NCBI GenBank assembly: GCA_934230325.1
Contig: CAKQEP010000010.1
Coordinates: 1-64,000, forward strand
Length of the DNA: 64,000 nt
Direction: 5' to 3'
Source of the DNA: an uncultured Clostridia bacterium
GTDB lineage: Bacteria > Bacillota > Clostridia > Christensenellales > CAG-314
Positions 17,426 through 25,300 of the stretch are shown piece by piece. How positions within the stretch are numbered: the first letter of the stretch is position 1; each line of letters starts with the position of its first letter. The position numbers were made by a program, and so were the translations under genes. The notes under the pieces were generated by a model that was not told where the DNA came from, did not search any database, and saw nothing but the letters and a program-made list of their open reading frames with translations.

Positions 17426-18506
17426 ATTTTTTTGCCCTTGCCGCTTTTATTTTTGCTTTGATTCTGATTTTTATCTCCAACACCGCTTGCGCTATCCCGC
17501 CGGGATAAAACATAACCACAACGATGAGAAGTATTCCGATAAATATCGAGATAAAGGTCGGGTTGTCGCGGAAAAACTTTATATTTTGAAGTACCAAAGC
17601 GTCCAAACCGTAAATTATTGCCGTTCCGCCCACTGCTCCCCATATACTTTTTGCGCCGCCTATTATTACCGCCGCCAAAATGTTGAGCGAAGTTGCCAAC
17701 TTGAATATGTTTGCCATAGAAGTGGAAATCGAGCGGATATACATCATATACATGATGCCTGCAATCGCGGCGTAACACGTAGAAATGACAAAAGCCATAA
17801 GCCGATACTTCATTAAAGAAATGCCGTACGCTTGCGCCGCCGCAGTGGAGTTTTTCATAGCCAGCATTGCTCTGCCGGTAGGACTTCTGATGAGGTTGCT
17901 CGTCACCCACACCAAAATCAAAAAGGTGACGGTGATAAGGCAAAACACCACCGTTTTGGGTACGGAAACGCCAAACAACTTGATATTTTTTAAGGATATG
18001 TTTATCGTTGCCTTTATCGCCTGCATAGCGTTGCGAAGAATCTCCGCAAGTCCGAGCGTGATTATCGCGAGGTAAATGCCCTCTATTCTCAAGGAAATAA
18101 ACCCTACCGCAAGTCCGATAAGCACGGAAATCACCAGAGTCAGAAAAAAGCAGACAAAGTACGGCAATCCCCACGCTTCAAAGCAGAAATATGCGAGATA
18201 CGAGCCTATCCCGACAAACCCCGCAGTACCCAGCGACGCCAAGCCGGAGTAGCCCAACAAAAGGCAAAATCCGATGGCAATCATACTGTAAATAAGCGTG
18301 ATTCCGAGAGCGGACATCGTGCTTGTCTTTATTATCTGAACGCCCGTTTCGTTGCCCAAAATAGCGATTATTTGCAAAAACAACAGCAATCCGCAGGTTA
18401 CGATAAAAGACGACATCGGATTTGCAAAAAACTTTTTAATTTGGTTTTTTCTGTCTATTTGCGAGCCGAACTCGTCGCGACTCAAAAGTTTTGCGTTGTC
18501 GCTCAT
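17409..18506 (-). CDS. livM: Branched-chain-type ABC permease LivM
   Basis: 365 residues with about eight to nine helices and the LivM coupling motif (LRIEGIYLAIITLGLAEILRN). The tail after the last helix is Lys/Arg-rich (IKIRIKAKIKAARAKKYGN). Forms the membrane channel with LivH. Starts one base after the livH stop with AAGAAGGTG; its 3' end overlaps livG by 17 bp. The N-terminal 35 residues are a hydrophilic cytosolic extension. Confidence 0.92.
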   Translation of the reverse strand: MSDNAKLLSRDEFGSQIDRKNQIKKFFANPMSSFIVTCGLLLFLQIIAILGNETGVQIIKTSTMSALGITLIYSMIAIGFCLLLGYSGLASLGTAGFVGIGSYLAYFCFEAWGLPYFVCFFLTLVISVLIGLAVGFISLRIEGIYLAIITLGLAEILRNAMQAIKATINISLKNIKLFGVSVPKTVVFCLITVTFLILVWVTSNLIRSPTGRAMLAMKNSTAAAQAYGISLMKYRLMAFVISTCYAAIAGIMYMMYIRSISTSMANIFKLATSLNILAAVIIGGAKSIWGAVGGTAIIYGLDALVLQNIKFFRDNPTFISIFIGILLIVVVMFYPGGIAQAVLEIKIRIKAKIKAARAKKYGNDI

Positions 18507-18507
18507 A

Positions 18508-19419
18508 TTACACCTTCTTTACCGCGCGCGGTCCAAACAACCCTTGCGGCTTCCACAGCACGAGCAGCAAAATTACGACGTAGAGCATGACTTCCTTCCA
18601 AGTGGACAACTCGGGGACAAGAATGCACACGCACCCGATAACGCCGTAAATGAGATAAATGAGTACCGCCGCGAGTATAGGACCGTGAAAAGTCGCAAAC
18701 CCGCCCAAAATTCCCGCAAGAAAAGCGTTGACTTGCACCGTCGTCAAAAACAAACTGTTGCTCATCTGAACAAATCCCGCGTACATAACGGCGCAAACCG
18801 CTCCGACTGCGCCGGCTATCGCCCACGATATGGCGGTGATGGCGCGAGTATTTATGCCCATCATTCCCGCAATATATTCGTTGGACGCGGTGGCGCGCAC
18901 GCCCAACCCCCACTTTGAGTAGTTGAGCAAGACAAAAATCACCGCAACGATAAGAGCCGTCACGCCGACGTAAATCAGCGTGTTTATCTGAATAGTAATG
19001 TTTTCTGTAATTTTCCACATAAGCCCGCGATTGACTACGGGGATAAGCGGCACGGATTCCATACGAGATACGGAAAAAACAAAGGGAATCACGCCCACCA
19101 AAACGGAAACCAAACCCATCGTTATTATCTGTTTGCCGACGAGATTTACCGAGCGTCCGTTGCGGAAAATCACCAAATCGATAAATACGCCGATACCCGC
19201 GCCGACAAGAATGGCGGGAATTACGCCGATGTACACCGGCACTCCCCCGCTCGTCAACAACTGCAATACGACGTAAGAGCCGACGGCGGAAATCACGCCT
19301 TGCGCAAAGTTTGTCGTGAGCGAAGTTTTAAAAATCATCGTCACGGCAAGCGTGGCAAGCACGGTGACCGCCATTGACGGCAACGTACCTAATATCGTGT
19401 TTACAAAGGTTTCCAACAT
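18508..19419 (-). CDS. livH: Branched-chain-type ABC permease LivH
   Basis: 303 residues, about eight helices, with LivH features: an SNEYIAGMMGINTRAITAIS-type coupling loop and GILGGFATFHGPILAAVLI. Partner of LivM. Only 4 nt separate it from the upstream KAS III-like gene, so the transporter is translated with the enzyme genes. Confidence 0.92.
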   Translation of the reverse strand: MLETFVNTILGTLPSMAVTVLATLAVTMIFKTSLTTNFAQGVISAVGSYVVLQLLTSGGVPVYIGVIPAILVGAGIGVFIDLVIFRNGRSVNLVGKQIITMGLVSVLVGVIPFVFSVSRMESVPLIPVVNRGLMWKITENITIQINTLIYVGVTALIVAVIFVLLNYSKWGLGVRATASNEYIAGMMGINTRAITAISWAIAGAVGAVCAVMYAGFVQMSNSLFLTTVQVNAFLAGILGGFATFHGPILAAVLIYLIYGVIGCVCILVPELSTWKEVMLYVVILLLVLWKPQGLFGPRAVKKV

Positions 19420-19423
19420 AAAA

Positions 19424-20443
19424 CTATCCCCATCTTACGACGTTTGCCGACCAGACGTAGCCTATCCCTGCGGCTATCATGCATACCACCGAACCCTTTT
19501 TGACTTTGCCCGCTTTCAACGCGAGTTCTAAAGACAAAATTTGGTCTATCTGCCCGACGTGACCGTAATCTTCGAGGTAGATGGACTGGTCTTCCGTCAA
19601 ACCCAACTCCTCCAACATACTTTTGTGTCCGCTGCGTTTCATATGCAAAATATCGAGATAGTCTATATCCTTGCGCGTCAAACCCGCCTGTTTAAGACTT
19701 TCGTCAATACATCTGTACCAGTTTGGCATGCTCACTTGATTGAGCCTGTCCTTCATACGGACGGGGTCCATGAGACGAAGGGATTTGTAACCTTCTTCTA
19801 TGTTGTCTTTGGTAAAGGGGTGAGCCTGTCCGCCTATTTCTACGCCCGCCGTCCTTGACAACGAGCCGTCACTTATTATTTTGCTGCCCAAAAGCAAATT
19901 TTTGCCGTAATTCTTTTTTAGAATCATTGCGCCGCCGCCCGCAGATAAATTATACATCATAGACATATTTTTGTCAGTATAATCCACAAAATCTCCATTG
20001 CGATATCCGCCGCAAATCATAATAGTGTTTATTTGGTCGTCGGCAACGAGCATATCCGCCGCCATTTTCATAGCCGACACGCAAGTGCAGCAACGGTTTT
20101 GAACGTCTATTCCCCACGCGTTGACCGCCCCTATTCTGTCTTGAATATAGCACGCCGAAGTCGTGAGCGGGTACTCTTTCCATTCTTCTCCGATACACAA
20201 AATCACGTCGATGTCTTCCGCCGCGACGCCCGTGTTTTCCAAGCATTTGAGAGCGGCTTTCGCGCCCATCTCCTGCGTGCCGTCACACTCTTCCGGCAAA
20301 TACTTTTGGCGTATACCGAGTTTGTTTATTACCGCTTCCTCCGTCCACACGCCGTTTGTCTTTAAACTGATTTCTCTTGCCGACATTGTTTTTTTAGGAA
20401 GATAAGTAGCAATACCTACGATACCTACGTTTGCTTTACTCAT
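19424..20443 (-). CDS. KAS III/FabH-like thiolase-fold condensing enzyme with altered active site
   Basis: 339 residues, close to FabH length. The nucleophile region is DVQNRCCTC (C118 aligned with the FabH Cys, with C119 and C121 nearby). The FabH His loop is replaced by HMKRSG (H267 kept). The Asn of the FabH YGN motif is His here (DYGHVG, H295). Cys-His-His instead of Cys-His-Asn suggests a HMG-CoA-synthase-like or other acyl-transfer reaction rather than the standard fatty-acid initiation step. No acyl-carrier protein is encoded nearby, so CoA thioesters are likely substrates. Sits between the reductase and the transporter genes. The reaction is unknown. Confidence 0.78.
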   Translation of the reverse strand: MSKANVGIVGIATYLPKKTMSAREISLKTNGVWTEEAVINKLGIRQKYLPEECDGTQEMGAKAALKCLENTGVAAEDIDVILCIGEEWKEYPLTTSACYIQDRIGAVNAWGIDVQNRCCTCVSAMKMAADMLVADDQINTIMICGGYRNGDFVDYTDKNMSMMYNLSAGGGAMILKKNYGKNLLLGSKIISDGSLSRTAGVEIGGQAHPFTKDNIEEGYKSLRLMDPVRMKDRLNQVSMPNWYRCIDESLKQAGLTRKDIDYLDILHMKRSGHKSMLEELGLTEDQSIYLEDYGHVGQIDQILSLELALKAGKVKKGSVVCMIAAGIGYVWSANVVRWG

Positions 20444-20505
20444 GATAATACGTACTCCTTTTTTTGTGACAAAACCAAAGTTTTGCTTTTTTGATTTTTT
20501 GATTT

Positions 20506-21225
20506 TTATAATCTCATACCGCCGTTTACCGCGATAGTCTGTCCCGTGACATAACTCGAGTCGTCGCTTGCCAAAAACAGCGCGGCTTTTGCGATTTCTT
20601 CCGGTTGTCCCAACCTGCCCAACATTGTCTGCGCCGCAAACTTGTTTAACAAATCTTGCGGAACGGTTTTCATCATATCCGTCATAATGTATCCCGGCGC
20701 TATGGCGTTGACTCTCACGGGTACGCCCTTACGAGCAAACTCTTTTGCCCACGTCATAGTCAAACCTATCACCCCCGCTTTGGTGGCGGCGTAGTTTGCC
20801 TGTCCGATATTGCCGAATTGTCCTACGACGGAAGATATGTTTATTATGCTGCCGCCGCCCTTTTCCTCCATTTGCGGTCCGACGTAACGAGTGAGATTAA
20901 ACACGCCCGTCAAGTTGACCTGCAAAACGGCGTTCCACATTTCGTCGGTCATTTTTTTGGTCATTGCGTCGCGAGTTATGCCCGCATTGTTGACCAAAAT
21001 GTCTATTCTGCCGTATTTTTTTACTACCGTATCAAAAAATATTTGACATTCTTCGCTGTCGGTGACGTTGAGTTGATAGTACTCTACGTTTTTTGCTTGG
21101 TACGTGAGCGGAATCATATCTACCGCTATTACCTTTGCGCCGTTCTCCGCAAACAATTTAGCGATTTCTCCGCCCAAACCTTTTGCGCCGCCCGTGACCA
21201 CCGCTACTTTATCGATAAGTTTCAT
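20506..21225 (-). CDS. Short-chain dehydrogenase, 3-ketoacyl-CoA/ACP reductase (FabG/PhbB type)
   Basis: 239 residues, a classical SDR: cofactor loop TGGAKGLGGEIA, NNAGITRD, catalytic Ser in INISSVVGQ, and YAATKAG with Tyr and Lys. The C-terminus (YVTGQTIAVNGGM) matches FabG/PhbB. It would reduce the 3-ketoacyl-CoA from thiolase to the (R)-3-hydroxyacyl-CoA; (R) stereochemistry is the family norm and is not proven here. Its ATG overlaps the thiolase stop (TAATG), so the two are coupled. No classical S-specific Hbd is present in the window. Confidence 0.9.
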   Translation of the reverse strand: MKLIDKVAVVTGGAKGLGGEIAKLFAENGAKVIAVDMIPLTYQAKNVEYYQLNVTDSEECQIFFDTVVKKYGRIDILVNNAGITRDAMTKKMTDEMWNAVLQVNLTGVFNLTRYVGPQMEEKGGGSIINISSVVGQFGNIGQANYAATKAGVIGLTMTWAKEFARKGVPVRVNAIAPGYIMTDMMKTVPQDLLNKFAAQTMLGRLGQPEEIAKAALFLASDDSSYVTGQTIAVNGGMRL

Positions 21226-22448
21226 TATTTATCCTCCTTTTCCGCTTCTACGGAATTTATTATTATTGCCGTTCCCATGCCGCCGCCGATACACAACGAC
21301 GCCAACCCCGTTTTTTTGTGACTGCGCCGCAACTGATAGATAAGACTGACCAAAATTCTGTTGCCGCTCGCGCCGACGGGGTGCCCCAACGCTATCGCGC
21401 CGCCGTTTACGTTGGTTTTTGCAAGAATATCCTTTTGACTTACGCCGCAGGACTCCGACAACTCTTTTACTACGCCCAACGACTGCGCCGCAAAGGCTTC
21501 GTTTAATTCCAACACGTCTATGTCGGATAAGGTCATTTTTGCGTTTTTAAGCGCGTTTAATACTGCGGGTACGGGACCTAATCCCATATATTGCGGATCT
21601 ACGCCTCCTTGCCCTACCGCAGCGATTTGAGCCAGCGGCTTTAATCCGTACTCTTTGACGGCTTTTTCGCTCGCCAACATTACAAAACTCGCGCCGTCGT
21701 TTATGCCGGAAGCGTTGCCCGCAGTGACCGTTCCGTCAGATTTAAACGCCGGTCTTAACGTAGACAACTTTTTCGCGTCGGTGGTACGGTTTGGGTACTC
21801 GTCGCGCGCAAACACTATATCGCCTTTTTTGTTTTTTATCGTTATCGGAACAATTTCCTCGTCAAACACGCCGCCGTCTACCGCCGCTATCGCTTTTTGT
21901 TGCGATTCCAGCGCAAACTCGTCTTGCTGTTCTCTCGTGAGAGCGTGCTTTTGAGCAATGTTTTCCGCCGTTATCCCCATGTGAACCCCGCTGTATGCGT
22001 CGGTCAACGCGTCGTGCAACATGTGGTCGGTCACCTGAATATGCCCCATCTTGTGTCCGCTTCTCGTCGTCGGCGGAATAAGCATAGGCGCGCGCGACAT
22101 AGATTCCGTTCCGCCCGCAACTATTACGTCGGCTCTCCCCGTGCAAATAGCGTCGTATCCGTTTATGACGCTTTTCATACCGCTGCCGCACACCATATTA
22201 AGGGAATACGCAGGAACTTGGTAGGGTATACCCGCTTTCACCGCAATTTGCCGCGCGGGACCTTGCCCGCAATTTGCCGACAATACGTTTCCGACGATAA
22301 CTTCGTCGATAACGGCAGGATTTATCCCCGTATCCAAAATGAGTTGTTTTACTACTTCCGCGCCAAAATCCACCGCGTCAACGCCTTTCAACGCGCCGAG
22401 CATAGAGGCAATGGGCGTTCTTTTTGCCGCAACTATAAATACTTTCAT
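21225..22448 (-). CDS. Acetyl-CoA C-acetyltransferase (thiolase)
   Basis: 407 residues. Nucleophile C87 in NMVCGSGMKS, His in ALGHPVGASG and the second Cys in CIGGGMGTA: complete biosynthetic-thiolase active site. Catalyses acetyl-CoA condensation to acetoacetyl-CoA or the reverse cleavage. First gene of the eleven-gene operon, with a near-consensus promoter and an operator-like palindrome between -10 and the start. AAAAGGAGG ribosome site. Confidence 0.94.
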   Translation of the reverse strand: MKVFIVAAKRTPIASMLGALKGVDAVDFGAEVVKQLILDTGINPAVIDEVIVGNVLSANCGQGPARQIAVKAGIPYQVPAYSLNMVCGSGMKSVINGYDAICTGRADVIVAGGTESMSRAPMLIPPTTRSGHKMGHIQVTDHMLHDALTDAYSGVHMGITAENIAQKHALTREQQDEFALESQQKAIAAVDGGVFDEEIVPITIKNKKGDIVFARDEYPNRTTDAKKLSTLRPAFKSDGTVTAGNASGINDGASFVMLASEKAVKEYGLKPLAQIAAVGQGGVDPQYMGLGPVPAVLNALKNAKMTLSDIDVLELNEAFAAQSLGVVKELSESCGVSQKDILAKTNVNGGAIALGHPVGASGNRILVSLIYQLRRSHKKTGLASLCIGGGMGTAIIINSVEAEKEDK

Positions 22449-22475
22449 CGCTGACCTCCTTTTAATTCTGAAAAT

Positions 22476-22491
22476 ATGAGCGTGCGTTCAT
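22476..22491 (-). promoter_or_regulatory. Candidate TetR operator of the thiolase operon
   Basis: Imperfect palindrome ATGAGCGTGCGTTCAT (ATGANCG-N2-CGNTCAT), just downstream of the -10 box where repressor binding would block transcription. A related site lies upstream of the maoC operon, and a TetR gene lies between the two. Confidence 0.6.
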
Positions 22492-22498
22492 TTTTTTA

Positions 22499-22527
22499 AT
22501 TATAACAAACAGATTGTGAAAAGTCAA
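22499..22527 (-). promoter_or_regulatory. Promoter of the thiolase-liv-CoA transferase operon
   Basis: TTGACT (22522-22527) and TATAAT (22499-22504) on the minus strand with 17-nt spacing, 50 nt upstream of the thiolase ATG. Confidence 0.85.
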
Positions 22528-22675
22528 TGCTTTTTTTATAAAAATATACCGTTTTAGTCGGTTTTTTTGTCGCATTTTTTCAAATTGCAATTGCGAGTAA
22601 ACGGCAACCGTTTTGATTACGAACAAAAAACACTGCTTTTATTCTTTGCAAAGAGAAATACTCTTGCGCGGCTTT

Positions 22676-22980
22676 TTTAAAGTGTCATTGCGAGGAGCGA
22701 TTTTTTAGCTTAAAAAAACTAATCGACAAAAAAATCGCGACGTGGCAATCTCGCGGAAGCGTACCTTGCGCAAGCGGAAGTATAAAACCGTAAGCCGCTA
22801 AATGCGAATAGGCAACCACTATATCGATTTTTATTAAAAATTGCTCTGCTTTCAGACTTATGAAACAATGCGGTTCACTTCCGTGCGATTATCACGTCAA
22901 AAATTTGCCGTCATAAGGATAAGTTTTGCTATTTGCAAATTTTTTCCTCATAATGACAAGTAAAACAGTTTTGCTCGCCT
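22676..22980. repeat. Mosaic repeat block 3
   Basis: Contains a GAGCGATTTTTT-type hairpin module (22684-22750), a spacer (CGCGGAAGCG, GTAAGCCGCTAAATGCGAAT) and an AAAAATTTGC-type module (about 22889-22963). Positions 22676-22890 are repeated almost exactly in the same direction at 24171-24384, on the other side of tetR. The rest of 22528-23039 shows no gene. Confidence 0.85.
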
Positions 22981-23039
22981 ATGAGCGCGTCTTTCACAAA
23001 TTCCTTATCCGCTTTTTTCAATTATTTTTTTTGTGACGC

Positions 23040-23068
23040 TTGACACGTTGCCGTTTTGTGGTTATATT
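23040..23068 (+). promoter_or_regulatory. Promoter of tetR
   Basis: TTGACA (23040-23045) and TATATT (23063-23068) with 17-nt spacing, 100 nt upstream of the ATG. Confidence 0.75.
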
Positions 23069-23090
23069 ATTTACTGCAAATACAAAAAAT

Positions 23091-23132
23091 AAAACTGCAG
23101 ATACTAAAATTAAAACTGCAGATACTAAAATT
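23091..23132 (+). repeat. 21-bp tandem duplication in the tetR leader
   Basis: Two identical 21-bp units (starting AAAACTGCAG) at 23091-23111 and 23112-23132, preceded by a degenerate third. They lie in the predicted 5' untranslated region. Role unknown; one of several 20-22-bp tandem duplications in the window. Confidence 0.85.
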
Positions 23133-23167
23133 AAACGCCGAAACTTTCGGCAAGGGAGATTCGCGTA

Positions 23168-23839
23168 ATGACGCAAGTGACAAAAAAGCCATTGTCGCGC
23201 ACGGCGATAAAGAGTTACAACAAACTCTTGGACGCGGCGGAAGCGGTGTTGTACGACAAAGGATATTTAAACTGCACCGTAAACGACATAGCAAAGGAAG
23301 CAAATCTTGCTACCGGAACTTTTTACATTTATTTCGAGAGCAAGTATTCTATGTACGTTCACGTTATAAAAAAATACGGGCGGGAACTCAAACAACGCCT
23401 GTCCGCCGCCATAATACAAAATAAATGTTCTTCCCGCATAGAAAAGGAGCTTGTCGGTTTAAAAACCTTTATCCTTCACGTTTTGGAAAAACCTCGTTGC
23501 TACAAACTCATTTGGGAAGCGTTGTACATCGACAAAAACTTGTTTTTTGAGTATTACCGCGAGTTTGCCGCGTCTTACATTCGCGGATTTGAAGCCGACG
23601 CGCAACAAATCGATTCCTCTTTGGACTTGCAAACGTTGGCGTATTGTATGATGGGCATTGCAAACTTTGTAGGGCTTTTGGCGTTATCCGACCAAGATTT
23701 TACCGACCAAAAACTCGACGTTATTATCGCCACCGCCCGACAAATGCTTACTCACGGAGCCTTTAAGGACTCCGCCGACCTTGCCAACCCCCCCGCCGAC
23801 CACGATACCGACGATACCGACAACCAACCCATCAATTAG
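23168..23839 (+). CDS. TetR/AcrR-family regulator
   Basis: 223 residues. The N-terminal helix-turn-helix (ILDAAEAVLYDKGYL-like start, TVNDIAKEANLATGTFYIYF recognition region) is canonical; the C-terminal ligand/dimer domain is variable. The tail is Pro/Asp/Thr-rich. AGGGAG lies 10 nt upstream. It stands between the two halves of the acyl-CoA pathway, divergent from the thiolase operon and codirectional with maoC-acd-etfBA. It is the obvious candidate reader of the ATGA...CGNTCAT sites at both promoters; acyl-CoA ligands are common for such regulators. The gene is bracketed by 210-bp direct repeats. Confidence 0.93.
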   Translation: MTQVTKKPLSRTAIKSYNKLLDAAEAVLYDKGYLNCTVNDIAKEANLATGTFYIYFESKYSMYVHVIKKYGRELKQRLSAAIIQNKCSSRIEKELVGLKTFILHVLEKPRCYKLIWEALYIDKNLFFEYYREFAASYIRGFEADAQQIDSSLDLQTLAYCMMGIANFVGLLALSDQDFTDQKLDVIIATARQMLTHGAFKDSADLANPPADHDTDDTDNQPIN

Positions 23840-23929
23840 TTGCTCAAAAAAATATCCAAACCACAAAAACAAAGAACTTCACAAAGGGAGAAACCAAAGT
23901 TTGTTTCTTCCTTTATATTTTACGCCTAT

Positions 23930-24440
23930 TTATACTTGTGAAACAATGCGGTTCGCTTCCGCGAGATTTCGTCGCGGCGACGCTTGTAGGCTATACGTTT
24001 TTTAGTCCTTGCCTCTATGCATTGAATAAGTTACGTGTTATTACTGTATCTTGCATAAGGTTCACTTCCGTGCGATTATCACGTCAAAAATTTGCCGTCA
24101 TAAGGATTAGTTTTTCTATTTGCAAATTTTTTCCTCATAATGACAAGTAAGGCACCGTGCTAAACTATTTTAAAGTGTCATTGCGAGGAGCGATTTTTTA
24201 AGTTTGCTAATACTAATCGATTAAAAAATCGCGACGTGGCAATCTCGCGGAAGCGTACCTTGCGCAAGCGGAAGTATAAAACCGTAAGCCGCTAAATGCG
24301 AATAGGCAACCACTATATCGGCTTTTATTAAAAATTGTACTGCATTCAGACTTGTGAAACAATGCGGTTCGCTTCCGCGAGATTGCCACTCAAAATTGTG
24401 CGCTTTTAGCGCACAATTTTGCTCGCAATGACACATAAAA
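23930..24440. repeat. Mosaic repeat block 4
   Basis: Contains an AAAAATTTGC-type module (about 24074-24144), a GAGCGATTTTTT-type module (24177-24244) within the 210-bp direct repeat 24171-24384, and a CAAAATTGTGCGC/GCGCACAATTTTG hairpin (24381-24433). No gene is seen between 23840 and the maoC start at 24867. Confidence 0.85.
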
Positions 24441-24567
24441 ACACTTTTGCTCGTGTACAAAGGTATTGCTTTTTGCGTTGAGATAATCTACTCGCGTCTT
24501 TTATTTCCCTCTTTTTTGCTCCAAAAACTCCCGCAATCGACAAAATTCATAAAAAAATTCAAAAAAA

Positions 24568-24583
24568 ATGAATATCCGCTCAT
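24568..24583 (+). promoter_or_regulatory. Candidate TetR operator of the maoC operon
   Basis: ATGAATATCCGCTCAT shares the ATGA and CGNTCAT arms and the following ATATTTT with the thiolase-operon site. It lies 18 nt upstream of the -35 box. Confidence 0.5.
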
Positions 24584-24601
24584 ATTTTTTGTTTCATTTA
24601 G

Positions 24602-24630
24602 TTTACAATAAGATTTTTATCCCTTATAAT
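24602..24630 (+). promoter_or_regulatory. Promoter of maoC-acd-etfBA
   Basis: TTTACA (24602-24607) and TATAAT (24625-24630) with 17-nt spacing. It implies a leader of about 230 nt. Confidence 0.8.
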
Positions 24631-24699
24631 ACAAATGACGGTCGTTGCAGGTATGTTTGCCGCACGTTTCAATTCTTTTTTTAAGTGCATAATTAAAGC

Positions 24700-24850
24700 G
24701 GTCAAAACAAAAACGCGACCGACCGACAAAACAAAATTCGCAAAATTAAACAATCAAAAACCAAAACGACAAAATTTTAAAACTCACAAATCCAAACTAC
24801 AAAACAAAGCAACAACCAAAACCCAACCGACAAAAAAACAAACAATCATA
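24700..24850 (+). other. A/C-rich unstructured leader of the maoC operon
   Basis: About 150 nt of almost G- and T-poor sequence made of AAAC/ACAAAA/CCAAAAC runs, ending at the AGAGGTG ribosome site. No stable hairpin is visible. Similar G-poor leaders precede other genes in the window. Confidence 0.6.
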
Positions 24851-24866
24851 AAAAGAGGTGAATATT

Positions 24867-25271
24867 ATGAAATTCTCAAATCTTTACGTAGGTCAAAAGG
24901 ACAGCATAGTCAAGACGTTTACCGATGAGGACGTCAAAAAGTTTTCTGAAGTAAGTCTTGACGTAAACCCGTTGCATTTGGACGACGCTGCCGCCGCAAA
25001 ATCCATTTTTGGTCGTCGAATCGTTCACGGGATAGCGACGTGCGGGCTTATCAGCGCGGTGTTGGCAAACAAACTTCCCGGAGCGGGGACGATTTATCTC
25101 GGGCAGGAAGTACGGTTTACGGCGCCGGTATTTTTGGGTGACACGATAACGGCGACGTGCGAAGTCACAGAACTTCGCGAGGACAAGCACATAGTCAAGC
25201 TTGCTACCACCTGCGTAAATCAAGACGGCAAAACGGTAATCACCGGAGTTGCGACCGTCAAAATCGACTAA
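24867..25271 (+). CDS. MaoC-like (R)-specific enoyl-CoA hydratase
   Basis: 134 residues from the ATG at 24867, chosen over an in-frame GTG at 24858 because that GTG lies inside the ribosome site AGAGGTG. Hot-dog fold with the hydratase-2 motif: catalytic D32 and H37 (SLDVNPLHLDD) and the conserved FGRRIVHG loop. PhaJ-type enzymes interconvert (R)-3-hydroxyacyl-CoA and trans-2-enoyl-CoA, matching the R-product expected from the SDR in the other operon. First gene of the operon; 29 nt to acd. Confidence 0.9.
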   Translation: MKFSNLYVGQKDSIVKTFTDEDVKKFSEVSLDVNPLHLDDAAAAKSIFGRRIVHGIATCGLISAVLANKLPGAGTIYLGQEVRFTAPVFLGDTITATCEVTELREDKHIVKLATTCVNQDGKTVITGVATVKID

Positions 25272-25300
25272 AAAAGCGGCGGATTGAGGAGAACAGACTT

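Noticed and set aside
24858..24866. GTG at 24858 as the maoC start
   Set aside because: The GTG is part of the AGAGGTG ribosome site for the ATG at 24867.
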